From Xylogone sp. PMI_703 (taxonomy: Eukaryota; Ascomycota; Leotiomycetes): a stretch of DNA of 64,000 nucleotides. A model generated the notes under the pieces. It had not been told where the DNA came from. It saw nothing but the letters and a program-made list of their open reading frames with translations, and did not search any database. Each line of letters starts with the position of its first letter. Positions within the stretch are counted from its first letter, which is position 1. Shown piece after piece: positions 22,897 to 36,119 of the stretch. Both the position numbers and the translations under genes were made by a program. The DNA is taken from the NCBI GenBank assembly GCA_021399445.1, contig JAJTUQ010000014.1, positions 1 to 64,000 on the forward strand, given 5' to 3'.

Positions 22897-23026
22897 TCCT
22901 CTGCTGTACACAATATTTTAACCAATGTTATTTTACTCTCTTATCTCTATTAGTAGTAAATCTTAAAGCGTGGGCTAGAGAAATTGCAGCCCGCATCACC
23001 ATAAAGCTTGTCATTCAGAACATCCG

Positions 23027-24840
23027 ATGGCGAGCTCTTGTGACCGCCTGGTACCCAATGGTGAATTCTTCTCGATTCCTCCTTCTACGCAGAGATCCCA
23101 GGTATGTGGAAACTTCTAATTGTTAGCTTCTTTGAGGAGATGTCAGTCAATGCTTGATGATTATCAATTGAGAACTCCACAACTACTGTGCCATGGCGGA
23201 GATAGCTCCTTATTTCATTCATCTTCCTGCTTTAACACCCTTTCTACAGGTGTTCATTTTCTATTGCGCATACATCACCAAAAGCTCAATTGGCTGACTC
23301 ACTGATAGAACTTGGCTACATCCCCAATATATTGGGACACAGAGTTATATAGCGAACTTTCTCTGAACTGCGACTTAGCTATACCTTCCGAAACATCTCC
23401 CAGTTCGATCTACTTACCACCTAAAGCCTATTCATTGCCGGAGTTTAATCAAAGCACCATAAAGACCGATGAAGCCCTGGATTCACAATCCTATAGTAGC
23501 TTCGTGCATTGGGGGGACGCTGCAAAGAACATGGATCTATCATCGTCCCATATCTTCACCGAGTTAGAGCTCGAAACCGCCTTCTCATCAGCCATGACTG
23601 ATTTAGACACTCAGACAAATCCGATCCCCAGCAGAGTTCGACCCACAGACACCATGATGTCAGACACAATCCATGCCCCAGCTTTAATCTTCGGCGGAGA
23701 CTTTGTCGCAGAAGAGCTTTTGTTTGAGACCCCAACTGCTAACACTCTGCCGGTCACCGAAATACAGTCGAGGAGAATATTCTACGACGCTCCTGCTCAA
23801 CAGCCATCCTACATGGTCCCATATGCCGGCGGGCCTGTGACCCGTGGAACAACCAAAGCATTCAAAATAGGGATCTCACCTACTCAAGAGACTAAACTCC
23901 ACAACATTGCAATGCCTTCCAATTCCTATACGACACCATTACCTTCACCCGCGTCGTCTGACAGTTCACCACCAGCTGCCACACAGCCAAACCGACGAAA
24001 GCGGAAATTGGCAGACTTTGATGACGAAGACGAATCTTCTCCCAAGACAAAAGGTTACCAAGCTCGAAATCATGCGCCAATAAAAAAAACGGCACACAGC
24101 CTAATTGAACAACGCTACCGCACAAATCTGAACGACAAAATTGCTGCATTAAGGGACTGTGTGCCTAGATTGGGGGTAATGAGCAGTGCTGAGACCGCAA
24201 GTGAAGTGAAGAAAGGGAAGGGAGATGCAGCGGAGGATTTTCAGGGCTTGAGTCCAACTCACAAACTCAACAAGGTAGGATTTTATTCTTCCTCTTTTCT
24301 TTCACCATACTACTTGTTCTCTTACTTCTAAACCCGTCTTATCACAAGGAATAAAAAAAATCATATCACTGACACAATCACCAGGCAACTGTCCTTTCCA
24401 AGGCAGCTGAATTCATCCTGCATCTCGATAAACGTAACAAGGCGCTCTGTAAGGAAAATATCGCTTACAAAAATCGCATCAAGGCCTTCGAGATCCTCAT
24501 GCTCACCACGAAAAACTCAGACGCTACTACCATAATGACAACAAACACGGCCCCAACTTTGGCTACGTCCCCTCCAAGCTCTGGATCTAGTCGTTCCGGG
24601 AATTGTAGCTTTGATAGCACATCTAAAGTTACTAGTTTAACTGAAGGTAGAATTAATGATGTGGGAAATGGAGAGGATGCAGAACGAGAGGCGAATATGA
24701 GGATGAGTGAGAAAGAGGAAGTATTGAAGTATGAACTTGATGCTGCGACTGCTAATTATATGCCATTTACAGCGTCCCGAAGGGTTGGTTACGATCACAA
24801 AGCTGACCCTCACGGGCGAGAATCGCCAACATCTAGCTAG
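23027..24840 (+). CDS. bHLH transcription factor of the SREBP-like type, three exons
   Basis: Exons are 23,027-23,101, 23,309-24,274 and 24,385-24,840. Introns are 207 nt (GTATGT...GATAG) and 110 nt (GTAGGA...ACCAG), and all joins are in phase 0, giving 498 residues. Exon 1 supplies the ATG (MASSCDRLVPNG); without it exon 2 has no in-frame ATG. The N-terminal half is acidic and Ser/Pro-rich, as in activation domains, followed by a basic NRRKRKL stretch. The bHLH starts with KKTAHSLIEQRYRTNLNDKI, with the Tyr in place of the usual Arg of the basic helix that marks SREBP-type factors. The loop is long, helix 2 is LNK|ATVLSKAAEFILHLDKRNK across intron 2, and a short leucine-zipper-like helix follows. 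No membrane segments follow, so it is not a membrane-tethered SrbA-type protein but a soluble nuclear factor expected to bind E-box or SRE sites. No premature stops. Confidence 0.85.
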
Positions 24841-24934
24841 CCCTTTGTAATTTTAACAGTTGCTTGCGGGCGTTACAGTACTAGTTGTTTGCAGGATATC
24901 ATAATACTTTACATTTCCTTGACATTTCCCTAAC

Positions 24935-26051
24935 ATGGCAGAGCTGAAAACCAATATTCCCAAAGGCGCCCTGGTGTTGGTGACTGGTGCTACAGGTTTC
25001 GTCGGATCCCACACTTCGAAAGCCCTCCTCGATCGCGGATACAAAGTCCGTGGAGCTGTCCGTGACCTAGGGAAAGCATCCTGGCTTATTAACGACGTCC
25101 TGAAGGACTACGCAGACCGTCGGGATTTTGAACTAGCTTATGTTCCTGACCTCGCGGCCGACCACGCCTTTGATGAGGCGATCAAGGGAGTTTCGGCCAT
25201 TGTTCATGTGGCCAGCATCCTTGCTTTCGACCCAGATCCGAATAAGGTTATCCCTAGGACCATCGCCGGAGCCACGTCAATCCTCGATGCAGCGATAAAA
25301 GAGCAGTCGGTGGAAGCATTTGTTTACACAAGCTCAATTGGGGCTGTAACAATGCCTATTATTGGGAATGATATTCATGTCAAGCAAGATACATATAATG
25401 ATTTTGTTACCCAAGCCGCCTGGGCGCCACCCCCATACGAGCCTCGCCGGGGCGTGTTGACGTATATGGCGAGTAAGGTAGCGGCGGAAAAGGCGGTATG
25501 GAAGTTTGCTGAGGAAAGGAAGCCAAACTTCACTATCAATTCCATTGCTCCTTCGGTCATCATGGGAGAGGCACTTAATAAAACCCATAATGAGGGCGAT
25601 GGGGCATGGATAAGGACTCTATATGACGGCAGAACGGATTTTTGGGAGTCACTCCCCGCCCGTAAGCATCTTCCGTCCCTAATAATTATACCACCTTGGC
25701 TTTTTCTCACCTGAAGCCAACTTATTAATGCGCCCCATAGATTATGGTGTGGGTGCCAAGGACGTGGCCGTGCTTCATGTTGCCGCCATTCTTGATCCTG
25801 CTATTAAGAATGCACGCCTCCAAGCCTGGGGCCATAAGTGCAACGGTAATGATATCCTAGCTATCATGCGCAAGCATTATCCGCAGCACAAATTCGTCAG
25901 CGACCTAGCCAACCAAACAGTGTTAAGTATCTCAGCCGACTTCACTGAGCCTCTTGCGCTATTAAAGAAGTGGGCGGATCAGGAGCAATGGAAGTCGCTG
26001 GAACAGACTGTGATAGACAACGTGGACAGCATCATAAAGTTGAATAAGTAG
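24935..26051 (+). CDS. Extended SDR NAD(P)-dependent reductase, Gre2/dihydroflavonol-reductase-like
   Basis: Exons are 24,935-25,661 and 25,741-26,051. The 79-nt intron starts GTAAGC and ends CATAG, splitting a His codon; the product is 345 residues, full length for the family. The Rossmann motif TGATGFVGSHTSKALL is near residue 20, followed by a GAVRD cofactor-specificity loop. A VYTSSIGAV strand carries the catalytic Ser region, and YMASKVAAEKAVWKF carries the catalytic Tyr-x3-Lys. A substrate domain with DVAVLHVAAILDP after the intron matches the family's 'D.A.LHV.AL..P' block. The protein is soluble and cytosolic. Gre2-type enzymes reduce aldehydes and ketones such as methylglyoxal or isovaleraldehyde using NADPH; the substrate here cannot be told. 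It lies 94 bp downstream of the bHLH gene on the same strand. Confidence 0.9.
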
Positions 26052-27352
26052 TCAAGAAATGATATGTGTCTTCCTAGACAGAGACCAAGCAGGCGGCGCA
26101 GATAAAAAAGACCTAGCAAAGGATCTAGAAGCGGCAGTTTGCTCAAGATGTCCTAAACTTTCTTGAAGACTAAATTTAAAGAGCACACCACCTTGCTACG
26201 AGCCTACCCTCGATGTCAGAAATAACAAGCAGATGAGGTAACAAAATTACGAGGCCGGACAAGCGGATCACGTACCACAAAACTTACTATCACCCATCAT
26301 ATACTACTCCTAGTCAGTCGTTAACAACTATATTGGTATAAATACATAGTTCAACATAGTCGTGACTGTCTGGAAATACTTCTCAAACTCCACCATGATC
26401 CGTCTGCCAATATAATGGACACTTAGAGTAGATACGAGGAAGCTTGATTCTCCGGGTGGAACTCCCTGCCACTGAGCTCTTTGCATTTGCTAGTAATTGG
26501 GACCGCCTCAAGCCTCTTTCAGATTGATCACCTTGAGCATTGCGGCTTCACATTAGTAGTCCAAGATATAACCTGCAGACCACGGAACCATTAAGGCTCC
26601 ACTTATTACACACTCTTTTATAACTTTCCATCCTTGAAGATTAGAGTTAAATATAATTGATATTTTCCTGAGACGTAAATTCTCCTCTGTGATACTCTCT
26701 CTGACATGTTGACTTTATAGCGCATTTAGTTGGGGTTAGATCGAAAACGACCCAGTTCCGATTGTTCTGTTGCACCAGTGGGTAAGAAATTAGGGTTACT
26801 GAGAGTCCTCTCTGAGGACACCGCAATGGAGGGCGGTGATAGTCCTGCTTGTGAATGCTTAAGACGTTCCTGAAAGTTCTGAAGTGTTAGAAGCCACTCA
26901 GTTAGTGGAGAATCCCAGATTAGTCATATTATCACATGTTGGAAAACCCATATATAACTTACGAATTCATACTAGAAATAGACAGATTGGTAGTTGGATC
27001 TTCTTCGACATTTATCCTCGTTCTACTCATGTAGTCTAGAACAGCTATCCCACTGAGCTGAGAAGTGAGTAGCAGCTTCGTACTCAACTCAATTGAATTC
27101 TTAATTATAAATTTTCACAATAAATTATCCGAGCTGTTTAGTACTTTACATGCCGTCTATCTTGTGTATCTGCAGTATACCAGTTCCATAAAAATAAACC
27201 TTTATTGGATTGTTACATTCAAATATTTGTAAAAACTCAAAGTTATTCTTTACTAAAATTATCATAGACTTATTCCATAAACTACAATAAGATTGCTGAT
27301 CATTCTTAGATAGGTTAAACTAATCTATTTAAAATGATAATTAATATGAGTA
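26052..27352. other. Intergenic DNA, possible LTR scrap near its end
   Basis: No gene is supported. A stretch near 27,080-27,100 (TTCGTACTCAACTCAATTGA) matches the conserved core of the LTR families in this window, so a short LTR remnant may lie here. A Copia-like TGTTGGAAAACC start near 26,938 was seen but has no matching end. Confidence 0.35.
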
Positions 27353-27934
27353 ACGTCTATCCCTGTGTTCCGGACACCTCGCCGTGCCGGACATTTTGAG
27401 GGGTACATTAACTTTAAGTATTTCAAAATTTATATATACATCGATATTTACTATATCATTGTATAAATAATATTCCCTGGCTTTTTTTAAATATTCTAAA
27501 CCTTATTCCTTAGAAAATTTACAGTCATATTGTCGTTATTATGACTAATTAACAGAGAGTTTCTTTTTATACTAGAACAGAATCTCTTCGCCTTAGCTTT
27601 AACGTCAAACCTATATTACTCTTAATATTTATATAATAGTCTTATCTAAGCTTTAGGGCTTTGTTATTTATGTTGAAAATCGTTATTAGTTTTATGACTA
27701 TTATATTATACATTTTTATGTATAATCATTAAGTTAGACAATATTTCTCTTTAGTAAGCTGATGACTTTTGGTTAACTGAAGATGATTCTATAAGTTTTA
27801 ATAATAATTACTTTAATTTTTATGTTTTTTTGTAAATTATGCGTTAAACGTATAACTAGCCAGAACTATAGCTAAGGTAAGTAGAAAGTTTATCGTTATT
27901 AGTTACATAATTCCTCTGTTAATCTTAATCTCAT
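27353..27934 (+). mobile_element. 5' end fragment of a pogo/Fot1-like DNA transposon, RIP-altered
   Basis: It starts after a TA with ACGTCTATCCCTGTGTTCCG. It aligns with the reverse complement of the right end of the element ending at 54,159 (ACGCCCGTCCCGGTGTGCCG), and similarity continues for at least about 250 bp. The fragment is cut at about 27,934 by the 5' LTR of element C. Confidence 0.6.
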
Positions 27935-28268
27935 TATAATAATATAATTCCTAAAAATAAAAAGCTCTCTTAAAAACTTATACTCTTAAGACTTAATTAT
28001 TACATAATAAAGTTCATGAAGTTTATTTGACTTTAGTAACTCTAGGACTTCAGAAGTCTTTTAAGATCTTATGACTTTAGAAATTATAATTATTATATAA
28101 AATAAATAGTTTATAAGTAAATAAAAACTTTATACTTAACTTAATTAATTTATAATATACTTATATTTTATAATAATAAGCCTAAATATTATAAAATTAT
28201 TTTTTTACTTTTTATCTTTATTTATCATTTATATAATAAATACTTCAAACTTTAATAAGAATATTATA
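27935..28268 (+). repeat. 5' LTR of element C
   Basis: It matches 49,054-49,389 in size and order: AT-rich start, then ATAATAAAGTTCATGAAG, CTTAATTAATTTATAATATA and a TTTATCATTTATATAATAA tail ending ATATTATA. A primer-binding-like region follows. The start is set by where the two copies stop matching, and a 5-bp target duplication was not recognised, so the left border may be off by tens of bases. Confidence 0.6.
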
Positions 28269-31200
28269 TTTTAAATATCTTAAAAACTCGAAAATACTAT
28301 AACTAAAAAAGTTTTTAACTTATAACCCTAAGAATAACCAAAAGCTAAACTTCAAAAAATAATTAACTTTATTAAAAAAATTAAACTTAAGGAAAATCAA
28401 AAACTTTAAGAAAAAAAGATTTAAACTAAAAACTTTTAAGTTTTATGTTTACTTGTACTTAAGTCTACATCTAAATAAATTTTAGAACAAATTATAAAAA
28501 ATTATATAACTATTTACTTACTTAAAAAAAGAAATATTATAATAAACTTTTTCTTATATAAAAAACTTCGAAAATTATCCAGAAAACTATAATAATAAAT
28601 AGTAGAATATTATTAATCTATTTGTTTTACTCAAAAACTTTGAAAAAAAGATAAAAAAAGTCTTTAAAAACTTTTATAAGACTAATAAAGTAAAACAATA
28701 ATTATATACCTTAAAATAAACAAAATCTACATTAACTTATAACACAAAATTTAGACAGTTTAATAATATAATAAGTTAAGAAAATAAAGTACTAATGTTT
28801 TAATATTATTAAAACCTGAAAAAATCCATTAAAGATGAATTAACTAGAATTAAGCCTTATTTTAATATATTAATCAAATAAATGAGAAAAACAAAAAAAA
28901 TTAATAATTTCTAGTATAAATATAAAAAGAAAAAAAAAGAAAAATCTTTTATATATCTTAGAACTACCGAAAAAACTATATTAATGACTAAGGAAACCTA
29001 ATGAACCTCGACTATATAACAGATACAAAAGATCAAAAGAAAAGATATAATAATTAAAAAAAAAAACAAAGAATTTCTTAAAAAAAGAAATTTTACTTTA
29101 TCTTTAAAAATATAAAAAAAAAAGTTTAAAAAAGTTTACTTTAAATATAAATAAACTAGATATATAACTTTATAATATCACAAAAAAAATAAAGAAAAGC
29201 TTAAAGAAACAAAGACTATATTTATAATATTTTCGACAAAAGATAATAAGTCTTATAGATCAGGTAATACTTTAGTAACAAGTTAAAATAACTTTAATAA
29301 ACTTCTTAAAAATGTCAAAGACTAATTAATAAACTAGATCTTATGAATATTTTTCACGAAAAATTTAATCTTAAAATTTTATTTTAATATTAAGAAATTA
29401 ACAAGAAAAATATTTTTACCTATAGTTAATAAACTAAAAGCTACTTACTCTAACAACTTCTCACCAGAGAAATACTAAGATATTATTGACTTATTTAACT
29501 CAATGTTCAACAAAAAAATTAACAAAATATTAATAACTTAAAAAAAGATTAAGAAAAACTTTTATTATATAAAATAAAATCTTTCTTCTGTAGAATAAGT
29601 AAAAGTATTACTTATGTATTTTTTCTATAATATAACGATAAAAAAGTCAAAACTAAATCAAATCTTAACAAAAAATTCTTTTCGGAAAATCTTCTAAAGT
29701 CTTAAACTTCTTGATAATATAAAAAAAGAAAACTTTATACTATAACTTTATTTGACCAATTAACCATAAATTAAAAAAATTAATATTAATCAGTATATTT
29801 ATATTATTCTATGAAAATCATATTAAGACTTAAAAAATAATAAAAAGAAATATTCTATAAAATACATTAATTTAAAAAGAAAAACTTCTTTAGTACAAAA
29901 TATAAAAACTTAAAACAATAATCAAAGTTATATAAGTTAACTTTAAGAAATTTATTATCAATAAACTTTATTATAATAATCTAGTACTTTATTTAATAAA
30001 AGAAAATATTTAACTATTTTAATTAAATATGTATATAAAAATTATATATCATAAAGACAAAAAAAATCTTATTAAACAAAAAAGGAATTTTTATTAAAAA
30101 CTTTCTTTTTATATAAAACAACAGAAAAAATCTTATAACTATAAAATTAATCATTATTATAAGTTTAATAATAAATAAATATTTCTCAAAAAACATATTA
30201 AGAATTTATATAACTTACAAAAACTTAATCTTATATTGTTTTTAATTACTAAAAAGTTAAATACGTAAACTAAAACTTTTAATAAATATTTCCGGATAAT
30301 AAACAAATCTTTTGTAAAAAAAAAGATATTTACTAAGATTTATTCTTTAGCCATAAAAATCAGAAACTATTAAGAAAAAATTTAATTTAAAGTATTTTTC
30401 TTAAGAAAAAAGAATATAATCTTAAGATAACCTTGGTTAGAATTCTATAACTTAAACATTAACTAGAAAGCCAAAAAACTGACATTTAAATGTTATTATA
30501 AAATAACTTCAAAAGAATAATTAACATAAAACATTTATACTATTAAAATCACTCAGAATAACCTTTAGAATTAACTAAATATTCTTCCTGAAGAATATCA
30601 AGGATATTATAAGTTATTTATCCTATAACCTAAAGATATAACTTTATTATTATATAAAGAATAAAACCACGAGATTATTCTCAAAGAAAGTATAATACTG
30701 TTATATAGGATTATTTACAGAATAAATCTTGTTAAGAATAAGATTTTAAGAAAATAACTAAATAAACAAATAACGAAGAGTTTTTATAAAAAGTTAAATT
30801 TTTCAGCTAAAACGTTATTAATATAAATACCTAAATCAGACAACTCTAGGAAATAACTATATAAAGACTATAAAGACTTAAATAACAAAACCATAAAAAA
30901 TTAATATTTATTATTTAATATTAACAGAATACAAGATATATTCGTTAAAGCAAAATATTTCACGAAATTAGACTTTATTACAGAATTTAATTTAATTAGA
31001 ATCAAAGAAAGTCATGAATAAATAACTATTATTCAGATAAAATATAGACTTTATAAACCTTTAATTATATCGTTTGATTTAACAAATATATTAATAATTA
31101 TATAAAACATAAAAATTATAATTTTAAAATTATAATTAGATCATTTTATAATAATATATTTAAATAATATTCTGATTTATTCTAAAATGTTAAAAGAACA

Positions 31201-33664
31201 TAAATAATATATTAATATTATACTTAAGATATTAATTAATAATGACATAAAGTATAAACTAACTAAATATCAGTTTAATATAACAAAAATGAAATTTTTA
31301 AATAAAATAGTTTCGGACATAAAATTCTGAATAAATCTAGAAAAGATTAAAGTCATCAGAAATTGATTTATATTTAAGATAATCAAAAAAGTCTAACAGT
31401 TTAATAAACTTGTTAATTATTATAGATATTATATAATAAACTATTTAGCAAAAGTTAATTTATTAATAAAATTAACGAAAAAAGATATACTTTTTATTTA
31501 AGATAAAAAATAAGAAAAAACTTTTTAAAAGATCAAGAATTAATATAACAAAGATAAAATACTAATTTACGTTGATCTTGAGAAACTATACTTACTAAAA
31601 ATAAATATCTTAAATAAAACATTAAAAAAAGTTTTGTCACAAAAAAATAACAAAGGTAAATAAAAACTAATAACCTTTTACTCCCGAAAATTTATTCTAG
31701 TAAAACTAAATTATAATATTTATAATAAAGAATTCTTGGTTATTGTAAAATACTATAAATACTAGAAGATTTACTTATATAATATTAAATATCAGTTTGA
31801 AATTCTATTAGATTACAAAAATTTAATAACTTTTATAATTACTAAAAATCTCAATAAGAAATAAGTATATTAATATAAAACATTAATATAATATGATTTT
31901 AAAATTTGTTATATTCAAAAAAAAAAACACTAAAGTTAATACTCTTAGTAAATAACTAAATTATATAAAAAAAAGTTTTAAACAAAAACTTATTATATTC
32001 AAAAAAGAAGACAACATCTTATATCTTAATTATACTTAAGTATTGACGATTATATAAATTATTAACAAAGAATAACTAAAAAGAATAAAAACTATTATTA
32101 TAAAAGAAAAAAAAATCACTAAAAATCTTAAGGTTAAATAACTCGAAAATCAAGAATTTCTAAATATTTATCTTATTAATAATTACTCAAGAGTTTATAA
32201 AAAAATAATACAAATTATTTATATATGATTATTAAAGAATTATTTAAATCAAAAATAAATTATAACAAGAATTCTTTATCTTTAAACTCTAATAAAAAAT
32301 TATTTAAGTTATTAATAATTATAATATTTGTTATAAAGTTAAAATTTCAAGAAGTTTATAAAACAATTAATACTTCTTTAATTACTTAAAAAACCTTAGA
32401 TTTTTATTTCATAAAACTTTCTTATAAGATTATTTTTATCAAAAAGTATTAATGGACTAAACAAAGATTATTATAACTTAATCTTCATTATAATAAATAA
32501 ACTCATGAAGTATTTCATTATATTACTGTAAAAAAAAAAAAAAAAAAATTTAACGAAAATTATAATTTTTAAAGTTATAACAGAATATAATATTTTGTTA
32601 AAAATAATTTCGGATAAAAATAAACTCTTTACGTCAAAATTCTAGAAAACAATTTACAAAAGATTAAGTATTAAAAAGAAAATTATCATAAAAAGATAAA
32701 TTCAAACAAATAATCAAATCAAACAAGTTAACCACATTATAAAAGCTTATTTTCGTGATTATATAGATTATAAATAATTAAATTAGAAAAATCTTTTATT
32801 AATAATATAATTAATATATAATAATATAAAGAATAAAATTATTAAAATTATACTTTTTTTGTAAATTATGATTATAAAACTTAAATTTACTTTATAAAAA
32901 CAGAAATAAAAAAATTTCCAAGATAATTAAATAATAAACAAATAAGTTAAAAAAAATCCATAATTACTTAAAGTATAATATCAAGTTTATACAAAAACAT
33001 ATAAAGAAATATTATAATCAAAAACATAAAATTAAACTTAAACTTAAAAAATTTTTATATTATTTATAAATTTATTAAAATAATAAAACTAAATAATAAG
33101 TTAAACTAGAAAAAGATTAACTTATACAAAATCAAAACGAAATTAAAAAATCTAATATATAAACTAAAATTTTTTAATATTATACGAATATATTTAGTAT
33201 TTTATATAATTGTATTAGAAAAAGTATTCTTGAGATTATTATTAACTTTAGACTTAAAACTAAAGTAAGACTTAAATATAAAATATAAAATCAAGAAAAT
33301 TTTAAATAATAAATTAATAAAGAATAAGAAATATTATTTAATCAGATAAAAAGAATAAAAAAATATAAATAATTAAATATATAAAAACTAAAAAAGTATT
33401 TTATTTACTTTAATAAGTTTCTAAAAAAATACAAATAAATAAAGTTAATTAAACTTCATTAAACAGAATATTAACATAAATAAATAAATTAATCTTAAAG
33501 AAGAAAACGTTAAAAGAATTTATCTTTGTTTAAGTTTTTTTTGTTAAATATAATTTTTTCTTTTTTTCTTGTTTTAGTCTTTTCTTTTTTTTTGTTATAT
33601 TAAGTTTATCAAAAGACTTTAGCCTTTGTCAAATTAACTTATTCTTATATTTTTTAAATATCTG

Positions 33665-34035
33665 TGTCACAAAGCGCGCACGGACAATGCCAGGCCTGAG
33701 GCTCGGTAGCAAGACTACACAGAGAACCTGACATGGTCCATAACAGGGGGATCACGTGATAGACCCAGAGGACCCAGGGGGTCCAAGGGGTCCAAGGACC
33801 TGGAGGACCTGGGGGGTCTAAAGGGTTTAACAGTATTTCATACAGTATATAAACTCAGATAATTCTTAAGATAGAAGCCTCGTACTCAACTTATAATACA
33901 GATTATTACCCATATAATCATAATTATAATCATATATTATATTACACTGATCTCCACGCTCTCACCAACCTCTTTACGACTTAATATATACTTGTACACT
34001 TTATAAGACCTAGGTAAAGGCTTAGGTTCGTAACA
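33665..34035 (+). repeat. 5' LTR of element A (371 bp)
   Basis: It begins TGTCAC and ends GTAACA. It contains a palindromic CACGTG at 33,753-33,758, a run of GGTCC/GGACC microrepeats, and a TATATAAA box near 33,846-33,853, a likely promoter. A primer-binding-like CTTTGAGCACTATC follows. Confidence 0.9.
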
Positions 34036-34108
34036 CTTTGAGCACTATCTAAAAGAGATTAAGATCAAGTACCCCCAAAACACCATAACAAGCCAGCAAA
34101 CAAGCCCT

Positions 34109-35200
34109 ATGTCAAGGATAAAGTATACAACACCAGACCCTGTATTAAGCCTTGCACCAGCGCCAAACTCACTTCTATCAAACAATGATAACGATGAAAA
34201 ACGAGAATTCTTACAAATCATCTTATTACTAAAACCACTTAAAGTAATAATACTAGCCAAATTCAACAAAGACAGATCCAAGTACAGAGTCTTCAAAATA
34301 CAAACTTGTTTATTCTTGAAATTCAACGAAGCTACTTTTAAGAATAAATAGAACTATATATTCTAAATCATTATATACTTAAAAAAAAACATATTCAAAC
34401 TTCTGTTATTATATATAAAGAATTTCTATAATATTATCAAAAAGAAAAAAGACAGATAATAAGAAATGACTAACTTATTTAAAAGTTTGAATAATTTCTG
34501 GGACAAAATGGATTAACTATTCAATAACATGAATAAGAAGTAAGAAGTTTCTAGGTAATTAAATAAACTTAAGTAAACAGGATCAATACAGAATCATAAT
34601 ACAAAGTTCCATATACTAACCTTTTAAGTAGACTAAGACAATGAAGTCCTGATGTATTATTATAAAGAAAACCTTAAAAATATAATAATGGACAAGATAA
34701 TACAGCTGAGACTAGCCTCAGGAAACCTAAAGAAACTCATAAAAGAAATTACTGAGATAAATGATTACCAGTGGGAAAAACACTAGATAAAAAAGGATAA
34801 AGTAATAAGTTAAAATAACAAAAAACAAAGTTCTGAAGAAAAAAACAAGAGATCTAAGAGAGACCCCGATACTATAGATTAAGAAACAAATATAACCTCC
34901 AAAAAAGATCCCAAAAAAGGAAAAAAATACAACTTAACACTAGAACAACAGAAGAAACATAAAGAGAAGAATTTATGTTTCAAATGCCATTTACCTAGGC
35001 ATATGGCTCATAAACACAGCAAGGACGGTAAGCTCAAAGGCAAACAGGCCAATAATACAGAAAAGACAAAGCAAAAACCAAAGCATAAAGGAAAAAGTAA
35101 GGAAGTAATATTCATGGAAGTCAACATGACCATTACCCCAGAAGAAAAAGAAGTATTTGTAGAAACAGAGGCTGAGGCAAAGGCCAAAGCAGAATAGCAA
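34109..35200 (+). pseudogene. Element A gag, broken
   Basis: Begins MSRIKYTTPDPVLSLAPAPN at 34,109 and runs 80 codons before a TAG, with the FNKDRSKYRVFK block typical of fungal gypsy gag. The frame resumes downstream with a zinc-knuckle-like CFKCHLPRHM near 34,978-35,010 whose last Cys is changed to His, and ends with an acidic Lys/Glu-rich tail at 35,197. Gag forms the particle shell and packages RNA in intact relatives. Several TAG/TAA codons stand where CAG, CAA or TGG would be expected. Confidence 0.7.
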
Positions 35201-36119
35201 ACAATGAAAAAGATAAAAAAGATAGCCTACTCTAGCTCAGAAGTTTAGCCAGAGGACAACAAAGACTTGTCGGTTAGCCAAATCCTGCACAAATATCCTG
35301 TGTACATAAAGGATAACTTAGAAAAAGAACAGGAGAGTAGTAATATAGAGGTATACAACGACACCCCGATAGAAAAGACTAAACCCTGGCTTATTAATAT
35401 ACTAGACTTCAAGGAAGCGTTTTTTAAAGCAAAGATTAAGAAAAACCTAATCAAGAAAAAAGATCCAGCCCCAGAATTCACTAAGAAGACTTTCGGATAT
35501 AAGGATATACTAGAAACATTGAAAAAAGCACTAAGGAATATTATACAACATTTACCAAAAAAAATAAAGGACTGATTCAGGACGATAAAAGAACCAACAG
35601 AACTAAGCCTTAGTCAAGCCATGAAGAACAAGGCACCAAAATCAATATTAATGACTAAAGAGTCATATAAACTGAATAAGAACCCTGAGTATTCAGGAAT
35701 CCCTGAAACGGGCGAAAAGATAATACTTACAAAAATTAAAGAAAACCAGGAAAATTGACACAGAATATAATTTATAGTAAAACAACAGCAGGAATGGATA
35801 AAACCATACTTAACTAAAGACAAAATCACGGACTTCAGAACGATCATAAAAGTTATATCCAAGTCTTACTACTACTTAAGCTTAAACCCACTCCAGGAAA
35901 GAGTATAATATACTACTATACTACTAGTAATAGAACTGCTAACATAGAAAAATCTCCCAAACACATAAACAGTATGGATAGAAACGAAGGACAAGACTAT
36001 ATAAACCAAAGTTATACCCAACAGTGAACAGTTTTACCACGAGATATATATATCATGATAAGATTATAGAATAAAAAGACAGTATAAGTTCAACGAAATT
36101 ATAGACCCCTGGTACAAAG

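Noticed and set aside
26938..27130. Copia-like solo LTR starting TGTTGGAAAACC
   Set aside because: No matching end or target duplication was found; only a short LTR-core match at 27,080-27,100 is supported.
28269..33664. Short ORFs and lysine-rich pieces as possible viral or mitochondrial genes
   Set aside because: They follow a gypsy domain order with RT box YLNN and LTRs. The low GC and stops fit RIP, not a mitochondrial code or a virus.
33760..33830. GGTCC/GGACC microrepeats as a CRISPR-like or satellite array
   Set aside because: They are short, lie within LTRs, have no spacers, and move with the LTR copies.
35003..35197. 64-codon Lys/Glu-rich ORF as an independent gene
   Set aside because: It is the C-terminal tail of element A gag, directly after the zinc-knuckle block.
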